A stretch of DNA of 64,000 nucleotides. Source: Metopolophium dirhodum. Its lineage: Eukaryota; Arthropoda; Insecta; Hemiptera; Aphididae. The notes beneath the pieces are model-generated. The model was not told the origin of the DNA, made no database searches, and saw only the letters and a list, made by a program, of their open reading frames with translations. Both the position numbers and the translations under genes were made by a program. The DNA lies in assembly GCF_019925205.1 (NCBI RefSeq), contig NC_083568.1, positions 23,496,393 through 23,560,392 on the forward strand. The letters run 5' to 3'. Of the stretch, positions 52,013 through 64,000 are shown one piece after another; the first letter of the stretch is position 1; every line of letters starts with the position of its first letter.

Positions 52013-52407
52013 CAGTTGGGTCCCCGTGATAAGAATTGGGTCCCGTGATAAGAAATTATAGTTGATAACCTTAATCAAGAGTTTGAACCTAACCTCAAAT
52101 AAAAAAATTACAAATTAATACCAACCATCAGGGATTACATACCAGGGCTATACCAGGGATTTACGAAATAAGTCACGTCAGTGATGCCATGCTAGCGGCA
52201 CTCGTCGCTACGCTCCTCGGCGCCGTCGCTCCGCTCCGCTAATCGAAAATATCCCCCGACTTGCTGTGCAACACCACATCAAGTTGGTCACATAGTAACC
52301 ACAGAGTAACCACCACATAACCACTCATACCATATTTGGAGAAGTGCTTATCACTCAATTTTAATAATGCTGATAAAATTGGCTGTTATCAGGCGGGGAC
52401 CCAACTG
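52013..52407. mobile_element. 395-bp TIR element, hAT-like ends
   Basis: CAGTTGGGTCCCCGTGATAA at the left and an inverted CAGTTGGGTCCCCGCCTGAT at the right form the termini. The flanking 8 bp do not match, so the class is tentative. Low coding potential. Confidence 0.5.
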
Positions 52408-52439
52408 CCCGATGCCCGTGTCGAGACACGTAGCTAATA

Positions 52440-54027
52440 TTTAAGGTCCGCACACACTGCTACTGTAGACGGTTCGGTAACGGTAACGGTACAATTGAGC
52501 TCATAGTTTTATGTGAGGCAAACCACATTGGTACGATATTATCGGATCGGTAAACGGTAGGCGCGCCGATAATCTTTCTGCGGTAAAGTTTAAAACTAAA
52601 TGAATGCAATTAAATGTAGATACGCACATTGCTGCGATAAATCGCCGGTACGGTACAAAAAAATCGTACCGCACTCCGATATTTTTTTAACGTTGCATGC
52701 ACGATTTTTACCGTCTACCGGGCCGATAAATATTAATATTAATAATGTTTATCTATTTTGTAATATTATGACATGCATAATATGAAGCTGTTTAGCTGTA
52801 CAACTATATTACCTTAATGTCATTAAGCGCTTAAGTCTATATGTTATACGTATTACCTTACATTATTAATATTTAAATTAAGTATTAAAATTACAGTAGA
52901 TATATCATAATATTGAAAATAAGTTTTTACATCAAATGCCTATTAGGTACCTATACTCCCATTCTGAAAATGTGGTAGAAAATTAACTTTAGTTAAGTTA
53001 ACATTTAGAAAGCTTCAAGTTAAGATTTAATAAACATTATACTTTACTCTTAGGTTTAAAGTTAACACCTGGAAAAATATGAACTTAACTCAGTTATATA
53101 ATTACTTTTTAATTTAGCTTTAAGTGAAAGCATTTTGATTAGCGTAGTACCCACGTATGTACAAAATACGTAATTTCATTGTAATTCATATGAGTGAATT
53201 TTAGAAATTATATACATTTTTATAATATAAGGTATATAAGGTATATATGGTATTAGGTACCAACATTTGTCAGTTTTTACGAAACACAATAACACTATAT
53301 GAGTACCTACAGTATCTAGTATTCTTATTTACACTTATAGGAAATTTAATGAAGTGATTTTTTGAAGAGCAAAAGTATAAAGTTCATGGAAAAATAATAG
53401 AACAAAATTTAAAATCATAAAAACTAATCACGTGTCTCGAAAATACGAATCTATTGATATATAAAACGCATATTTGAATGTTTTGAGATTGACCCTGATG
53501 GTTCTTAGGCGACTATATATAACTTTGGCACAAGTTACATGTATTATATAGGTAATTAAAATGTGTGTTTAAGTTGTATCGCATACGAAGCCCAGAACAC
53601 CACTGTAGTACCTACTACAGTGTTTCATTACATTGCTAAGAACCGGGACAAAGATTAAGATAATATGGCCTATAATCTATATTATCGCCATGCCGATGTA
53701 TATTTTTGTAACCTTAAGAGACAATCGGCTAATATAAGTGGTGGGAATTAATCATGGATAAATGATTATTTACCTAATATTGACTAAACGATTGGTAAGT
53801 ACCTATGTATTTAAATTATTTTAAAAAGATCTGTTTATTTTAAATAAAATAAAAAAGAGCACTTAATCAAAATTGTAAGACAAACTAAACATATTGACAG
53901 CAAAAAATTATTTTCGAGGATTCTTACATTGACATGATATTTAATATTATTAATTTATTATAATTTTTTGATATAGAGTTTCTTTACAATTAATAAGACT
54001 ATTAGGACATTAGTCATTAAGTACACA
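52440..54027. other. Intergenic, repeat-derived
   Basis: 52440-52740 has TACGGTAC/CGGTAAC-type motifs like those at 54930-54975 and may be MITE remnants. The rest is AT-rich with nothing recognised. Confidence 0.35.
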
Positions 54028-54691
54028 CAGTCTTGTAAAGTATTCGAATACTTTTTTTGTATTTGAATACTATTCTAAATACATTAAAAAAAATATATTC
54101 GAATATGTATTCTGAATATCATTTTTTAGTATATTTATTTTATTTAAATACTAAATTTGAAAAAAAAAAATGTTTGTGTTTATAAATTATAATCCTGGGT
54201 AGTGCCGTAGTGGTCATTAAAAACATAGTTGACTAGATGTGCAGTGTACGGTGTACTAGCTACCAGCGTTGTCACGTTTATACTTTTTTGTCACGCCTGC
54301 ACCGAAAGTTTGGTTTTCGACCATGGTTCGGAAGCGTTCGAAAGCGTCCTTTTTCTGTCCAGCTACTAAAAGAGTATGCATACATTATACATATACTCCG
54401 TCTACTATAGTATAAGACATAAGGTCTGGTATTACAATATTACTGCATTAGCACGAAAACCCCGATAAATTGTGATAGTAATTTGTTATTGGTAGTGTAG
54501 ATAATATTCCATTTATCAGTACTATTAATAAATATTATTCTAAAAGTATTCGAATAACTTTTTGAGTATTCCAGAATGTATTCTAAATATATTTTGTGAG
54601 AATTATTCAAATACGTATTCTGAATACCTTTTTAACTGTTTATTCGAATACGTATTCCGAATACAAAATAAATGTATTCTTTACAAGACTG
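54028..54691. mobile_element. hAT MITE, 664 bp, with ATTCGAATA motifs
   Basis: Ends CAGTCTTGTAAAG and its inverted copy; AGTACACA is duplicated exactly at 54020-54027 and 54692-54699. GTATTCGAATA-type palindromes cluster near both ends. Confidence 0.9.
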
Positions 54692-55131
54692 AGTACACAT
54701 ATACATGACTTGTATTATGTATCAATGTATCATAGCCCATAGGCACATTTACAGAAAAATTATCGTCTGGTGGGAAAGGAAAGGTTTATGACAAAAATAT
54801 TCAAATTAATTTTACATAGGTGTCGAAAAAAATAATATTTTTGAAAATAAATCGATAGGGTATAAACCACAAAATCCCTGTATGTGTCTGATATATCGTA
54901 CCCCACTACCGCAGCAGCGTGTGCTAGTTGTAACGAAAAACGTTCCGGTACGATATTTTACCGTCCGGTAACTATATCATATCATTACCAGATCCGGGCA
55001 CTTAAATTTCATACTTGCATGATTAATATTATTAGCATAAAGAAAAAATAAATTAGAAACGTGTAAGCACGAAAAAAAGGTATGGCACAATTGTAAAAAT
55101 GGTGATTTAAAAAATATCATTAAGACGCCCA

Positions 55132-56050
55132 GTGTCAATATCAACATCATTGATAATGATAATATCATAATAATTAATAATATAATAATTGCGATGGTTT
55201 TGTTAAAAATTATTTCTGGTTCAATTTATTAGTTCTACCACTCACCAGGTAGAGTGTATACCTACTACATTTTAACAACTCATTTCCTTAGGTATGTATA
55301 TGCACATTATATGTATGTATTTAGCACAAATTCTTGAATGACATCATTATGAAAACTATTAAATACATTTAACATAAATAGAAACTTACACAAGAAAAAT
55401 ATCTTTTTACTTTCAAAGTTTCATTTAAGAATTAATAAATTAATAAATAATTACTTATCCTAATATTTAAGAAATGTGCATAGGAATATGATGTATTTTA
55501 ACATATGATAATAATATTATAGTTTACTAGCTGTCCCGCCGGCGTTGCCCGTGCCAAAGATATTTTTTTTTTTTATAAACGTATTTGTAAAAAAAATTAA
55601 AGTCCATATGTCCACTAATTATAATAGTACTATAATAATATGTGACTCATGTGTGAGATACCCTTGAGCTATCCATTATAGGGGTTAATAAATAAGATAT
55701 AAGCTCGGGGTATTAAAACCGATCGATCAGTCGTTCTATTTAAATATTTTATATTCGACGTAAATTCACTTAAATATGCACATGCACGTTCATAACCACG
55801 GGACTGCTGTGGATCACGAATTGGCATCAGTGGTCAGTTACTCAGTGCAGACAGCTGCGCAGGTGGGTACCGCCGATCAGTAGTCGTCACCAGTATATTA
55901 TTATTATTATTTTTTTTAAAATACTTCTTCAATTTTACCTGGTCACTGTATATAGATTCAAGAACTGAAATTCTAATGAGGAATTCTGCCGTATATTGCT
56001 TAATAGTTATATTATACTATGCATTTTTCAATTTATTTTTCGTCTTTAAA
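55132..56050 (+). repeat. Segmental duplicate A, copy 2, with an insert
   Basis: Same sequence as 51183-51710, interrupted at about 55450-55815 by an insert containing TAGCTGTCCCGCCGGCGTTG, a dispersed-repeat start I cannot classify. The conserved inner part includes TGCGCAGGTGGGTACCGCC. Confidence 0.8.
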
Positions 56051-56099
56051 GGGTCAATACATGGGTTTTCAAAAAAAATTTAATTTTTGTCATCTTTCC

Positions 56100-57970
56100 A
56101 CACATAGTTATGGAATAAGATGACGTATGGGGCAGGATAACATGACAAACAAAACCTAAAAAAAACCTTTCTTAACAAGGAACTTATAAGCAATATTATG
56201 CAAATTAAACTTTGAAACTTAAAAATTAAATATTATGTTAAAGGTATTCAAGTGCAGAATTCGCATTTATAGGCCTATCACTATGCAGGCATCTCATTGA
56301 TCCAACCTTGAACACTCAGAACGAGCTGACTTGAAATATGGGTACCCAATTTGTCAGCTGTGATATCAATCATTGTACCTATTTAATAATTGTAATAATG
56401 AATGTATGGAGGGATGAAAATATAATATTTTTATTGATATTTCAGATTTTGAACATGCTATGAATTTAATGGTTTTAGTTTTCGATAAAGGTTAATTTTA
56501 ATTATTTATATTTATGTACAATACATTTTAATAGAATACTTATTTATTATCAACAAATAGTTAAAAAGTAGCAATACATTATTTTTCTTTAATACAAAAA
56601 CTGTAGGTACAACACATGTATTACAACTTTTGAAGTATGTAATTTAAAGATGAACAATGTAAAAAAAAAAAAAATAAATACTTCGGGATTTATAAAATAT
56701 AAAAGTTTAAAAAAAATGCGTTAAAAATTAATTTAAGTTTGATCCTGTTCATGTTGTGGTATTTAGGGGTGTTGCTGTCGTTCAAAACCACACACTTATT
56801 ATTCATATCCGCACATTTTGCACCGTTCAATAACGCACAGATTTTTTTCTGCTGTGAAAAAGGGAATTTTGGCTATTCAATAATTCAAATATGTACGAAC
56901 AATGTGGCATGTATAGTTTTGGTGAATTATTGATTGCGCACCTGTATTTATAATGTAAACTTGTAGGTATAACGTCGTCCATTATGCGAGTTCGATGTTA
57001 AATTGTTACTATAAATTCTTGTAGAATTATAAGCGAAGTCTAAAAGAGACGCGATCACACTAAATGTTCTTGACTTATGTCTTGTTACTAATATTTACAA
57101 AATTAAAACCATACGCGATTCTTATCTGGAGTAACGAGAAACGTGTAATATAACAATCTGCGGATAATCCTGAAAGTTTTATTTTTATGATTTTGTGTTT
57201 TTTATAAAATTTGATTAACTGGAGTGCGATTCTAAACAATCAGGGACCTCTTTCCCATTGGACATTTTTGGCACGTGCCCAAGACCGCATGATCGATGGG
57301 GCCCCCTCGTTGGGCTCCTCTGTTTGCCTGTTTTAATAAAATGGTACTCTGTCCAAGTCGTAGGGGCCTAATTATACCACTACCCTTGGCCTAAAAAAGT
57401 TTAAAGACGAAAATGTAAACAATAATGTGATTTTTGATATATTTGTGTGTGGTATTAATACATATCAGTGTGTGTGGTAGGTATTGAACAGTTTGATTTT
57501 GGGAAAACAGTATTGAGTAGCGGAATTGATGTATAAATGTGTGAAGATTTGAAGGATGACCTTTTTTTTAAATGTTTGGTTATAACTTATACTGACGGCC
57601 TTGGTGCCTTTTTGAGATGATTATCGATTGCTTCTTTAAAATCTATTTTTGTTTTAGGAGTATTTGAGAATTTGTTTGTTATAGCATCTGTAAAATTATA
57701 AAAACATTACTATAGGTATAGCCGTATAGGTATATATTATATAATATTTCTCATTTAGTATTGTGTTTAAAGTCATCTTAGGTCTTTCAATATTAAACCG
57801 TCGTACATTTCTATTTAGATATAACTATTAGTTTAATAGTTTATTATTTTTATTAGGTTTCTGTATAAAATTCTTTAATTGCTCAACAATTACACTTAAC
57901 AATATAAATATTTTTTTTTTATACTTAATATTAATTAAGGAAAAAATAACAAAGATAAATTGAATAACAT
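56100..57970. other. Intergenic, nothing firm
   Basis: AT-rich. 57240-57410 is GC-richer and begins CAGGGACC, possibly a hAT-type terminus. No gene was recognised apart from the weak exon candidate at 56446. Confidence 0.35.
56446..56490 (+). other. Weak candidate exon, 45 nt
   Basis: It follows acceptor TTTTATTGATATTTCAG and precedes GTTAAT, a poor donor. In phase 1 it is open (FEHAMNLMVLVFDK). Length and phase fit the microexon gene's rules, but it lies beyond that gene's stop, and a neighbour gene would be needed. Confidence 0.2.
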
Positions 57971-57984
57971 CAGAGCAGTGTTGG

Positions 57985-59165
57985 GAATAAATGACTAAAA
58001 AAAGGTGGGTAAGTGGATGTCGCTCTGCTGTACAGTAGGTTACAAGTGGGTCACTGTAACGGATGGTGTTCAATTTGAATTCAATGATATAATATCATTG
58101 TATAAGGAAAACGATTCTGAGCGAAAACAATCAGTCAGCCTATGATATTACCAGGGCTTGAAACCGGTTACCGGTTACCGGTATAATAAAATTGTATTGA
58201 TATTTAGAAAAAAAATTGAAAACTGACAATGTCCGTAAACAGCTCAAAAAGAGTGAAATTATTTTCAAAATTTTATCGTGTTTAGAAAATGTTAATATAA
58301 ACATTCAGTGACATTTTCAAGTATCTACAGTCATACGTTTTTTAATTGCAACAAAATAAGAAAATCGTTACATGAGCAATCGAGTGAGTATCAAATGTTG
58401 TAAAAATATGAATTTCAAACGCTCATAAAAATTTAATTTGATTTGCTTGTAGACATTGATTAAGGTAGACAAATTTATGAGGAATCTTGTATTACATTTT
58501 CAAATCTTAGATAGAAAAAGAAAAATTTTTATGAATTCTCAACTCAAAATAATTTGCTAATTTTCATGATTTTTCCGTATTTTGTCAAGCTTTGAACTTT
58601 AGATGCTTATAAATAAAAACTGTGACTAAGGATTTTTAATATTTTTCAAATATCATTGTAACACTATAGTAGGAGCATTGTATTACATTTTCAAGCTTTT
58701 TTACCCAACAAATGTGTTATTGACGTCCATAGAAAAAAATACTTATAAAATTGGAAACTAAAAATGTTCCTAAACAGTTCAAAACCAATCAAAATATTTT
58801 TAAAATTTTATCGTGTATAGAAAATGCAAATATTAACAACTAGTGACAATTTCATGTATATACGTTCATTTTTTTAGAGTTACACCAATAACCGAAATCG
58901 ATTTCTCGAAAACAAATTTTGCGTTAAAATTCCTGTTTTTCCTTAATTTTTGTTTTGTTTTTCATGTTGCTTTTGAAAACTACTGTGAAATTTTTACTTT
59001 TGACCCCCCCAAAGTACCAACTAGATTCACTTTCCTATCAGAAAAGTTACTGTTGAAGAAAATCCAAGCACTTTTACTGTCCTAAAAGGTGATGACTGAC
59101 ACAAAAATAAAAAAACACACATCATTGTAAAATCAATACATTCATCGTTCCATTCAGAAGTCAAA
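57985..59165 (+). repeat. Dispersed aphid repeat family, copy 2
   Basis: Closely matches copy 1 in the same orientation from CTGCTGTACAGTAGGTTAC onward. About 300 bp of copy 1 are replaced at 58153-58195 by a short stretch with CAGGGCTTGAAACCGG and tandem GGTTACC, which looks like a hAT-type terminus. Confidence 0.75.
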
Positions 59166-59700
59166 AGTAAAAATAAGAATAGGAGTATCAATTAATGGAG
59201 CCATTAAGAAGAAATGAAACAAAATTAATGCCAGCAGTTAATCGACGGATAGAGAGTGTTAGGATAGGTATTTAAAGTTTGGCGAACAAACTAGTAGTCA
59301 TGTGCAGGGTGGTCAATTTGTTGAAAGCTGCATAAGAAAGAAACTTATTTTGCACCCGTTCCAATCTTAGTTGATCTTTGGCTAGGTAAGGGTACCAAAC
59401 TTCTACACCATACTCTAACTATTACTAAATATACTTATATATATACTAAAAATAAATACTATTACTAAATTTAAAATGGTTTTGAATGTTAAATGTTTAA
59501 AAAAGTTTGTTTTTGGTTTTGTTATTAAAATTATAAATGGGTAAAGTTTATACCTATAAAATTTAAAATATTAAAGTTATACATTTTAATAATACTAAGG
59601 TTTGTTATTAATATCGTTTGGTAATTTTAAATGCTTAATTTTTTGTACTTTTATTATAAATAAGTAATTAAATAACAATTTAATGTACTAAAAATGTTTA
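59166..59700. other. AT-rich spacer
   Basis: No gene or element recognised. Confidence 0.4.
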
Positions 59701-59701
59701 C

Positions 59702-60001
59702 CTTAATTTGGTCATTGAGAACAACATTAATAGCTTTGCACACTTCTGGTACGATTAATGAAATGGTTGGTGTCGAAACCTTGAATAAATAATGAAGACT
59801 TCTATAGCTGTCCCCTGTTGCTAAATACCATAAGGTAATTGCCAAACGTATTTTCGGTGGTATAGGTATTCTCAGTTTCGTTTGTTTTTTTATCATTGGT
59901 TCAATTTTGACCAGAAGAAATTCGAAATCTGCAAGTGACATTCTGCAAAAACTGGTGAACTCACTAGATTCCTCACTAGTCCCATTGAAAAAACTATCCA
60001 T
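59702..60001 (-). pseudogene. PIF/Harbinger (HARBI1-like) transposase, first exon only
   Basis: ATG at 60001 opens about 100 codons with MSLADFEFLLVKIEPMI, PPKIRLAITLWYLATGDSYR and SLIVPEVCKAI, the N-terminal part of HARBI1-like nucleases. The exon ends at a good donor AAG|GTAAAC. No exon with the DDE core is found to the left, so the gene is truncated. Confidence 0.72.
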
Positions 60002-60106
60002 ACTATTTCTGTAAAAATAAAAAAAAAAAAATCGGGTAAGTGGGACACTAATTAAAAGTTAGCAATAGTACAAGTACTCACAGTGTTCTATTACGATGAA
60101 CTGATA

Positions 60107-60660
60107 TCATCCACCATTTCCTCTGGCGACGAAAGCGTCTATTTTAGAGCGAACCAGACTGGAATAAACTGAGCGGAGGCAATTGGCCGATGATAACGTT
60201 TGTAAGACTCGTTTAATAAATCCTAAGATCTTAAGGGTTTTAGGGACAATTATATTAATGTGGTGCTCGAAACATAAAGAGGAGGAATAGAAAATGCCGA
60301 GGTCCTTGAATATAAACACCTGTGCAATAAGGACGTCCACGAGGCGATAATAAGGATGGTAAATGGGAGAACGATTTCTAGTAAATGACGTCATAATATG
60401 ACATTTTTCAAAGTTGAGTAACAGACTTAGACGCTGGACCCAGGTGGAGAAGATATTAAGTTCAGATTGAAGGACGAGACAACTTCCAGGAGAATACATT
60501 TCTAAGTAGATTTTTATGCCATCGGCAAATAGGAGGAACTGGGCTTTGGTAATCCATTTATTAATATAAATAGATAAATAAGATAAACAGTAATTATGGC
60601 ACTAGGTGACCTCCTTGGGGGACATAGAGGATAAAAGAGACATCCTGATATTCAAGGGTA
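60107..60660 (-). pseudogene. Jockey-clade LINE, reverse transcriptase fragment
   Basis: From the right: a decayed palm region, LLFADGIKIY at the YADD position (FADG), then LLLNFEKCHIM, KDLGIFYSSSL and ILGFIKRVLQ, ending near RSKIDAF. Same LINE type as 8738-9190 but covering the catalytic motif. Several stops. Confidence 0.7.
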
Positions 60661-60931
60661 ACAGTTTATTATTATTTTCTTTTTAACATTTATTTGAATA
60701 TATAGGTACAATCTGTAATAATTTACAATGAGCATATGGGATGGAATACAATTGGCTTTGATGGCGCGAGGGGAGTAGCTACTCAGCAGTAACACTCGAC
60801 GGAATCAGTTTATTATTAAATACTAATTATTATTTAACTTATTTAAATTGTAATACATTAAAAATACAAGGTTAATATTACTAGAACCTATCCCAATAGT
60901 TTAATAGTCTGTCTGTTTAATGTTTTAAATT

Positions 60932-63283
60932 TTAATTTGTGATGGTATTACATTTTACCAACATAATATTTTCTAAAATGGTAGGAGAAAGGTCCCTTCT
61001 ATTTAAAATGTACTTTAAGCTCGAAAAGCACCTTTCAACACTGACCTAAAAAAATGTATAAATATTATTTATTAAATTAAAAAATAAATTCATTTCATTT
61101 TATCTTAATATCTTTGTATTGTATGTACTAACTTGAGTTGCGGGTATAGCTAGTAAAACTTGCGCAAGTTTATAGAGTTCTGGAATATCTTTCTGTTTTA
61201 ATATCCAGTAATCTCTAATATTAGTGTCATAAGAAATTCTTTCCACTCGATCAAATGAATCAATTATTGATTTAATATCAGGAAGCTGAACTTGAGTACT
61301 ACATGAAACAGCCTGTGGTCCACAAGTTGTGTTTAAAAATTGTTCAAATTCATCCTCTTCTTCATCAATAATTCTTAAATCTTCAGAACTGGTATTAGAA
61401 ATGTCTGCAGATTCTCTGAGATTATTTGATATTCCACGATTTTTTAATGACTCTAAAAGTTTCCATAGCTTATAAAGATGAGCTTTAGCTTTATTTTTAA
61501 ATTCAAGCGATAGTAGCTGTTGATATCGTGGATCTAAGTAGACAGCTTAAAAAAATGTATTTATTTAATAGAATTAATATCTAATATGAAAATACCACAT
61601 AATATATACCTGCTGAAAATACATCATTAAATAATAATTTTTCCATCATTTTATTCATTGATTCGACGATAGCAACGGAAAACACATTATTTATTTTGTT
61701 AAGTCCATTCTTTATCTTCCACCAACAACCAAAAAAATCTCCAACTGTCAGATCTGCTCTTTGAAGGGAAATAGAGCCTGTTTTAACTGATTTTAAAGCT
61801 ACAACCTATATATAATATGAATTAAATTAGTTGAAGACTATTACTATCTACTACCAACATTGTACAAGACAATGTATTAAAATTTAAATATAATGTTGTA
61901 TCTTAAATAAACATGGATTAATATTTATAAATTAAATGTCACTGTGGCGTAGCAAGGGGGATACTGGGGGAGAAAATTATTTATTTTCTCTATGAAAGTA
62001 ACTGCAAATACAAATTTTTATAGCCGTACAGAAACAGAAACATAAGATAAAACCTCTCCATAAGTATGTTTAACTTATGGGTGACCCTATAGTTAATCCA
62101 ACTCTGTGTAAACAGTATCAGCAGCCCCAAAGAAATATCCTGGCTACACCACTAAAATGTCAATATACATTTACCAATGATTCTATTAAGCCCCAATTAG
62201 TTATGCTGAGTTCCAGTGATCGATTATCAATAGATTTCATTAGGCAAAAATCTTTGTGTTCTAATAGGCCTTGTAACATATCGTACAGTGAATTCCATTT
62301 AGTTTTACAATCTAATATTGACTTTTTCAAACCGCTGTTTTTTAATGCATTGGCCATTGTTGGTGTTCTCAATTCTCTAACAATCTTCATAAAAATATAT
62401 ATGTATATTAAATGTAAATTAACAGTAATAAATTATAATTAATATACCAACTTTGCGAGCTTTATTCAAAATATCTTTATGATTGGTGTTATTTAATCCA
62501 TCATAAACACATAACTGAATTGTGTGCGCTGAACATTTAAAACTGTGCGTCAATCCTTTTTCAGGGGATTGAAATGAAATGGCTATGCGATCTTGTAAAG
62601 TATCATTTTTATTTTCATGCTCAATTAAAATATCTCTTCCGTTATCTTCATTTGTATCAGATAATTCTTCATTTGTAATTTCTAAAATCAGCCATTATAT
62701 AATGTAAATTAATATAACATATATATAGGTATTATTATTATTATTATGATTTTGAATTATTTGTTCAACTAATTACCTGCATCACTATCGGAATTATCGT
62801 TATTTCCTTGATTGTCAGAACTAGGTTTTACCACTTTAACCATATTGGATCCACTGTCTACTGTACAGGAATATATTTGATCATGCATAATATTGTACTG
62901 ATCAAGGACTTTTATTATCTATATGTATTAGAAAAATTAAAGTAGTTTGATATTTTAATATTATGAATTTTATAAAATATTAATATATTATTATAATAAT
63001 ATTTAAAATAAAATGCATGCATAAAAAAAATGATTTACCACTGATTTTAAGAGTTCAGCATTATGAGATTCACGCAATACCGTCATTTCCAAGGTACGAA
63101 TTTGCAATTTATTTTCAACTTGGTAGTGTACATTTATACCAATTATTGAGTGATTTAATCGCATAACACGATCAATTTTAAGGGATAAAGGACGATTTTC
63201 TACTTCCTTTTTAATAATCTTAACAATACTTTCAGCTTTCTTAGTTATATACAATTGTATTAGTTCTGGATTAATATCAAAAT
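60932..63283 (-). CDS. hAT transposase (ZBED-like), seven exons, N-terminus beyond the window
   Basis: Exons on the minus strand: 63283-63039, 62918-62777, 62681-62452, 62384-62175, 61805-61610, 61545-61133 and 61045-60932 (stop). All join in frame without a stop. Motifs: TVDSGSNMVK with a likely catalytic Asp, CSAHTIQLCV, CKTKWNSLYDML at the RWNS position, AVYLDPRYQ, and the C-terminal hAT dimerisation block IPELYKLAQVLLAIPATQ, VSVERCFSSLKYILNRRDL. Six introns have GT-AG ends; the donor at 62451 is GTTGGT, chosen to keep frame and give KARKIVRELRTP. No BED zinc finger is seen to the right, so the 5' part is missing. It may be a live transposase or a co-opted gene. Confidence 0.82.
61942..62154. 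mobile_element. 213-bp hAT MITE in an intron of the transposase gene
   Basis: CTGTGGCGTAGC and inverted TAGTGGTGTAGC ends are flanked by AAATGTCA at 61934-61941 and 62155-62162. Confidence 0.8.
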
Positions 63284-63524
63284 CTATTTAAAATAAAAAT
63301 TAAGTTGATACTTTTGTTTTCAATGCAAACAAAATACATAGAAAATAACTTCTATAGTTTAAATTGAAATTATTATTGTTTATATGACGTACCTACATTG
63401 TATAATATACTTATATAACTACCTATACTGTTATTTATTGTAATATAGTAATTAGTTATAAATTATAATAACCAGCAATGATGAATGATAAATGGTAATA
63501 AATTTTAAAAACAATACTTATCAG
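63284..63524. other. Upstream intron of the hAT gene
   Basis: AT-rich and beyond the last recognised exon; no BED domain found. Confidence 0.4.
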
Positions 63525-64000
63525 CAGGGCTCGGTACTTATAGCACTTATAAAATAAGCACTTAAAAACATAATTATAAGCACTCGAATAAACATTTAAA
63601 AAACTTAAATTCAAACAAAAATATATCATCAAAAAAAAAAACTTTCTTTTTACATTTTAAAGTAGGTACTATAGACATAATTTGTACAACTGTGCTAAAA
63701 ATAATTATTAGGAAAAGTTTATAACTAAAAAATAAAAACAAATCTTTATATTATAAAAAAATCAAACTTCAATTTCTACACGATTTGCATTATTTTTTAT
63801 AGATTTTCCGAGGGATTTTCTGAAAATTAAAATGTAATCGATATTTACAAATAGTTGAAAAAAAAATGTATTAATTAAATCTTACAGTCATTATTGCATT
63901 AAATGATTTAATTTTAATTCAATCAAAAACAACTTTGCAGTAGAAAACCATAAAATAAGTAGGAAAACTGGTCAAAAAAGAAAAATAACCAAAAAAACTG
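63525..64000. mobile_element. Possible left end of a hAT-like element, runs off the window
   Basis: CAGGGCTCGGTACTTATAGC followed by several AGCACTTA motifs looks like a hAT terminus with subterminal repeats. The other end is not in the window. Confidence 0.4.

Overview
Organism and setting. The window is AT-rich, repeat-packed nuclear DNA of an aphid or close relative. The main grounds are aphid-type dispersed repeats (for example GATTCTGAGCG-type units), typical insect transposon families (R1, Jockey and RTE-like LINEs, BEL/Pao, Copia, Ty3/gypsy with env, hAT, Ginger, Harbinger), and a host gene built from miniature exons like the pea-aphid salivary KQY/KHI candidate effectors (published families recalled from memory, not checked here).

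Main host gene. On the + strand from 718 to 50053 I find 25 consecutive exon-like units. Twenty-two are 9, 12 or 15 nt, two are 27 nt, and the last is a terminal exon that ends in TAA. Each has a pyrimidine-rich AG acceptor directly before it and a GTAAGT/GTACGT/GTATGT-like donor directly after it. Every internal unit is a multiple of 3. If all introns are phase 1, all 25 units and all 24 junctions read without a stop; the other two phases hit stops. The 5' part with the signal peptide is not in the window. Exons 1-4 lie in a 152-bp tandem array, and a multi-exon cassette is present in three tandem copies (about 4.4-8.3, 9.4-19.4 and 20.2-39.2 kb), inflated by transposons.

Transposons in its introns. 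A 9.7-kb env-carrying Ty3/gypsy (errantivirus-like) element occupies 20587-30319, with 582-bp LTRs I read as identical and a CCAA target duplication. It lies in the intron after exon 15. Its pol is one long open frame, while gag and env are interrupted. Between RNase H and integrase, Pol carries an extra domain that matches TARG1/OARD1-type macrodomains, including Lys and Asp at the positions of the known catalytic pair. Other residents are a 1.8-kb hAT-like element with CCGGAC-rich ends, R1, Jockey and RTE LINE relics, a Copia relic, a solo LTR, a deleted Ginger-like element with TGTTA ends, and a decayed BEL/Pao element with about one LTR left.

Right part. From 50 to 57 kb there is mostly intergenic DNA with a duplicated segment and MITEs. 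From 57.9 to 64 kb lie a second copy of a dispersed repeat, a Harbinger exon, a Jockey relic, and a multi-exon hAT transposase gene on the minus strand whose seven visible exons join without a stop. I see no tRNA or rRNA genes and no CRISPR array.
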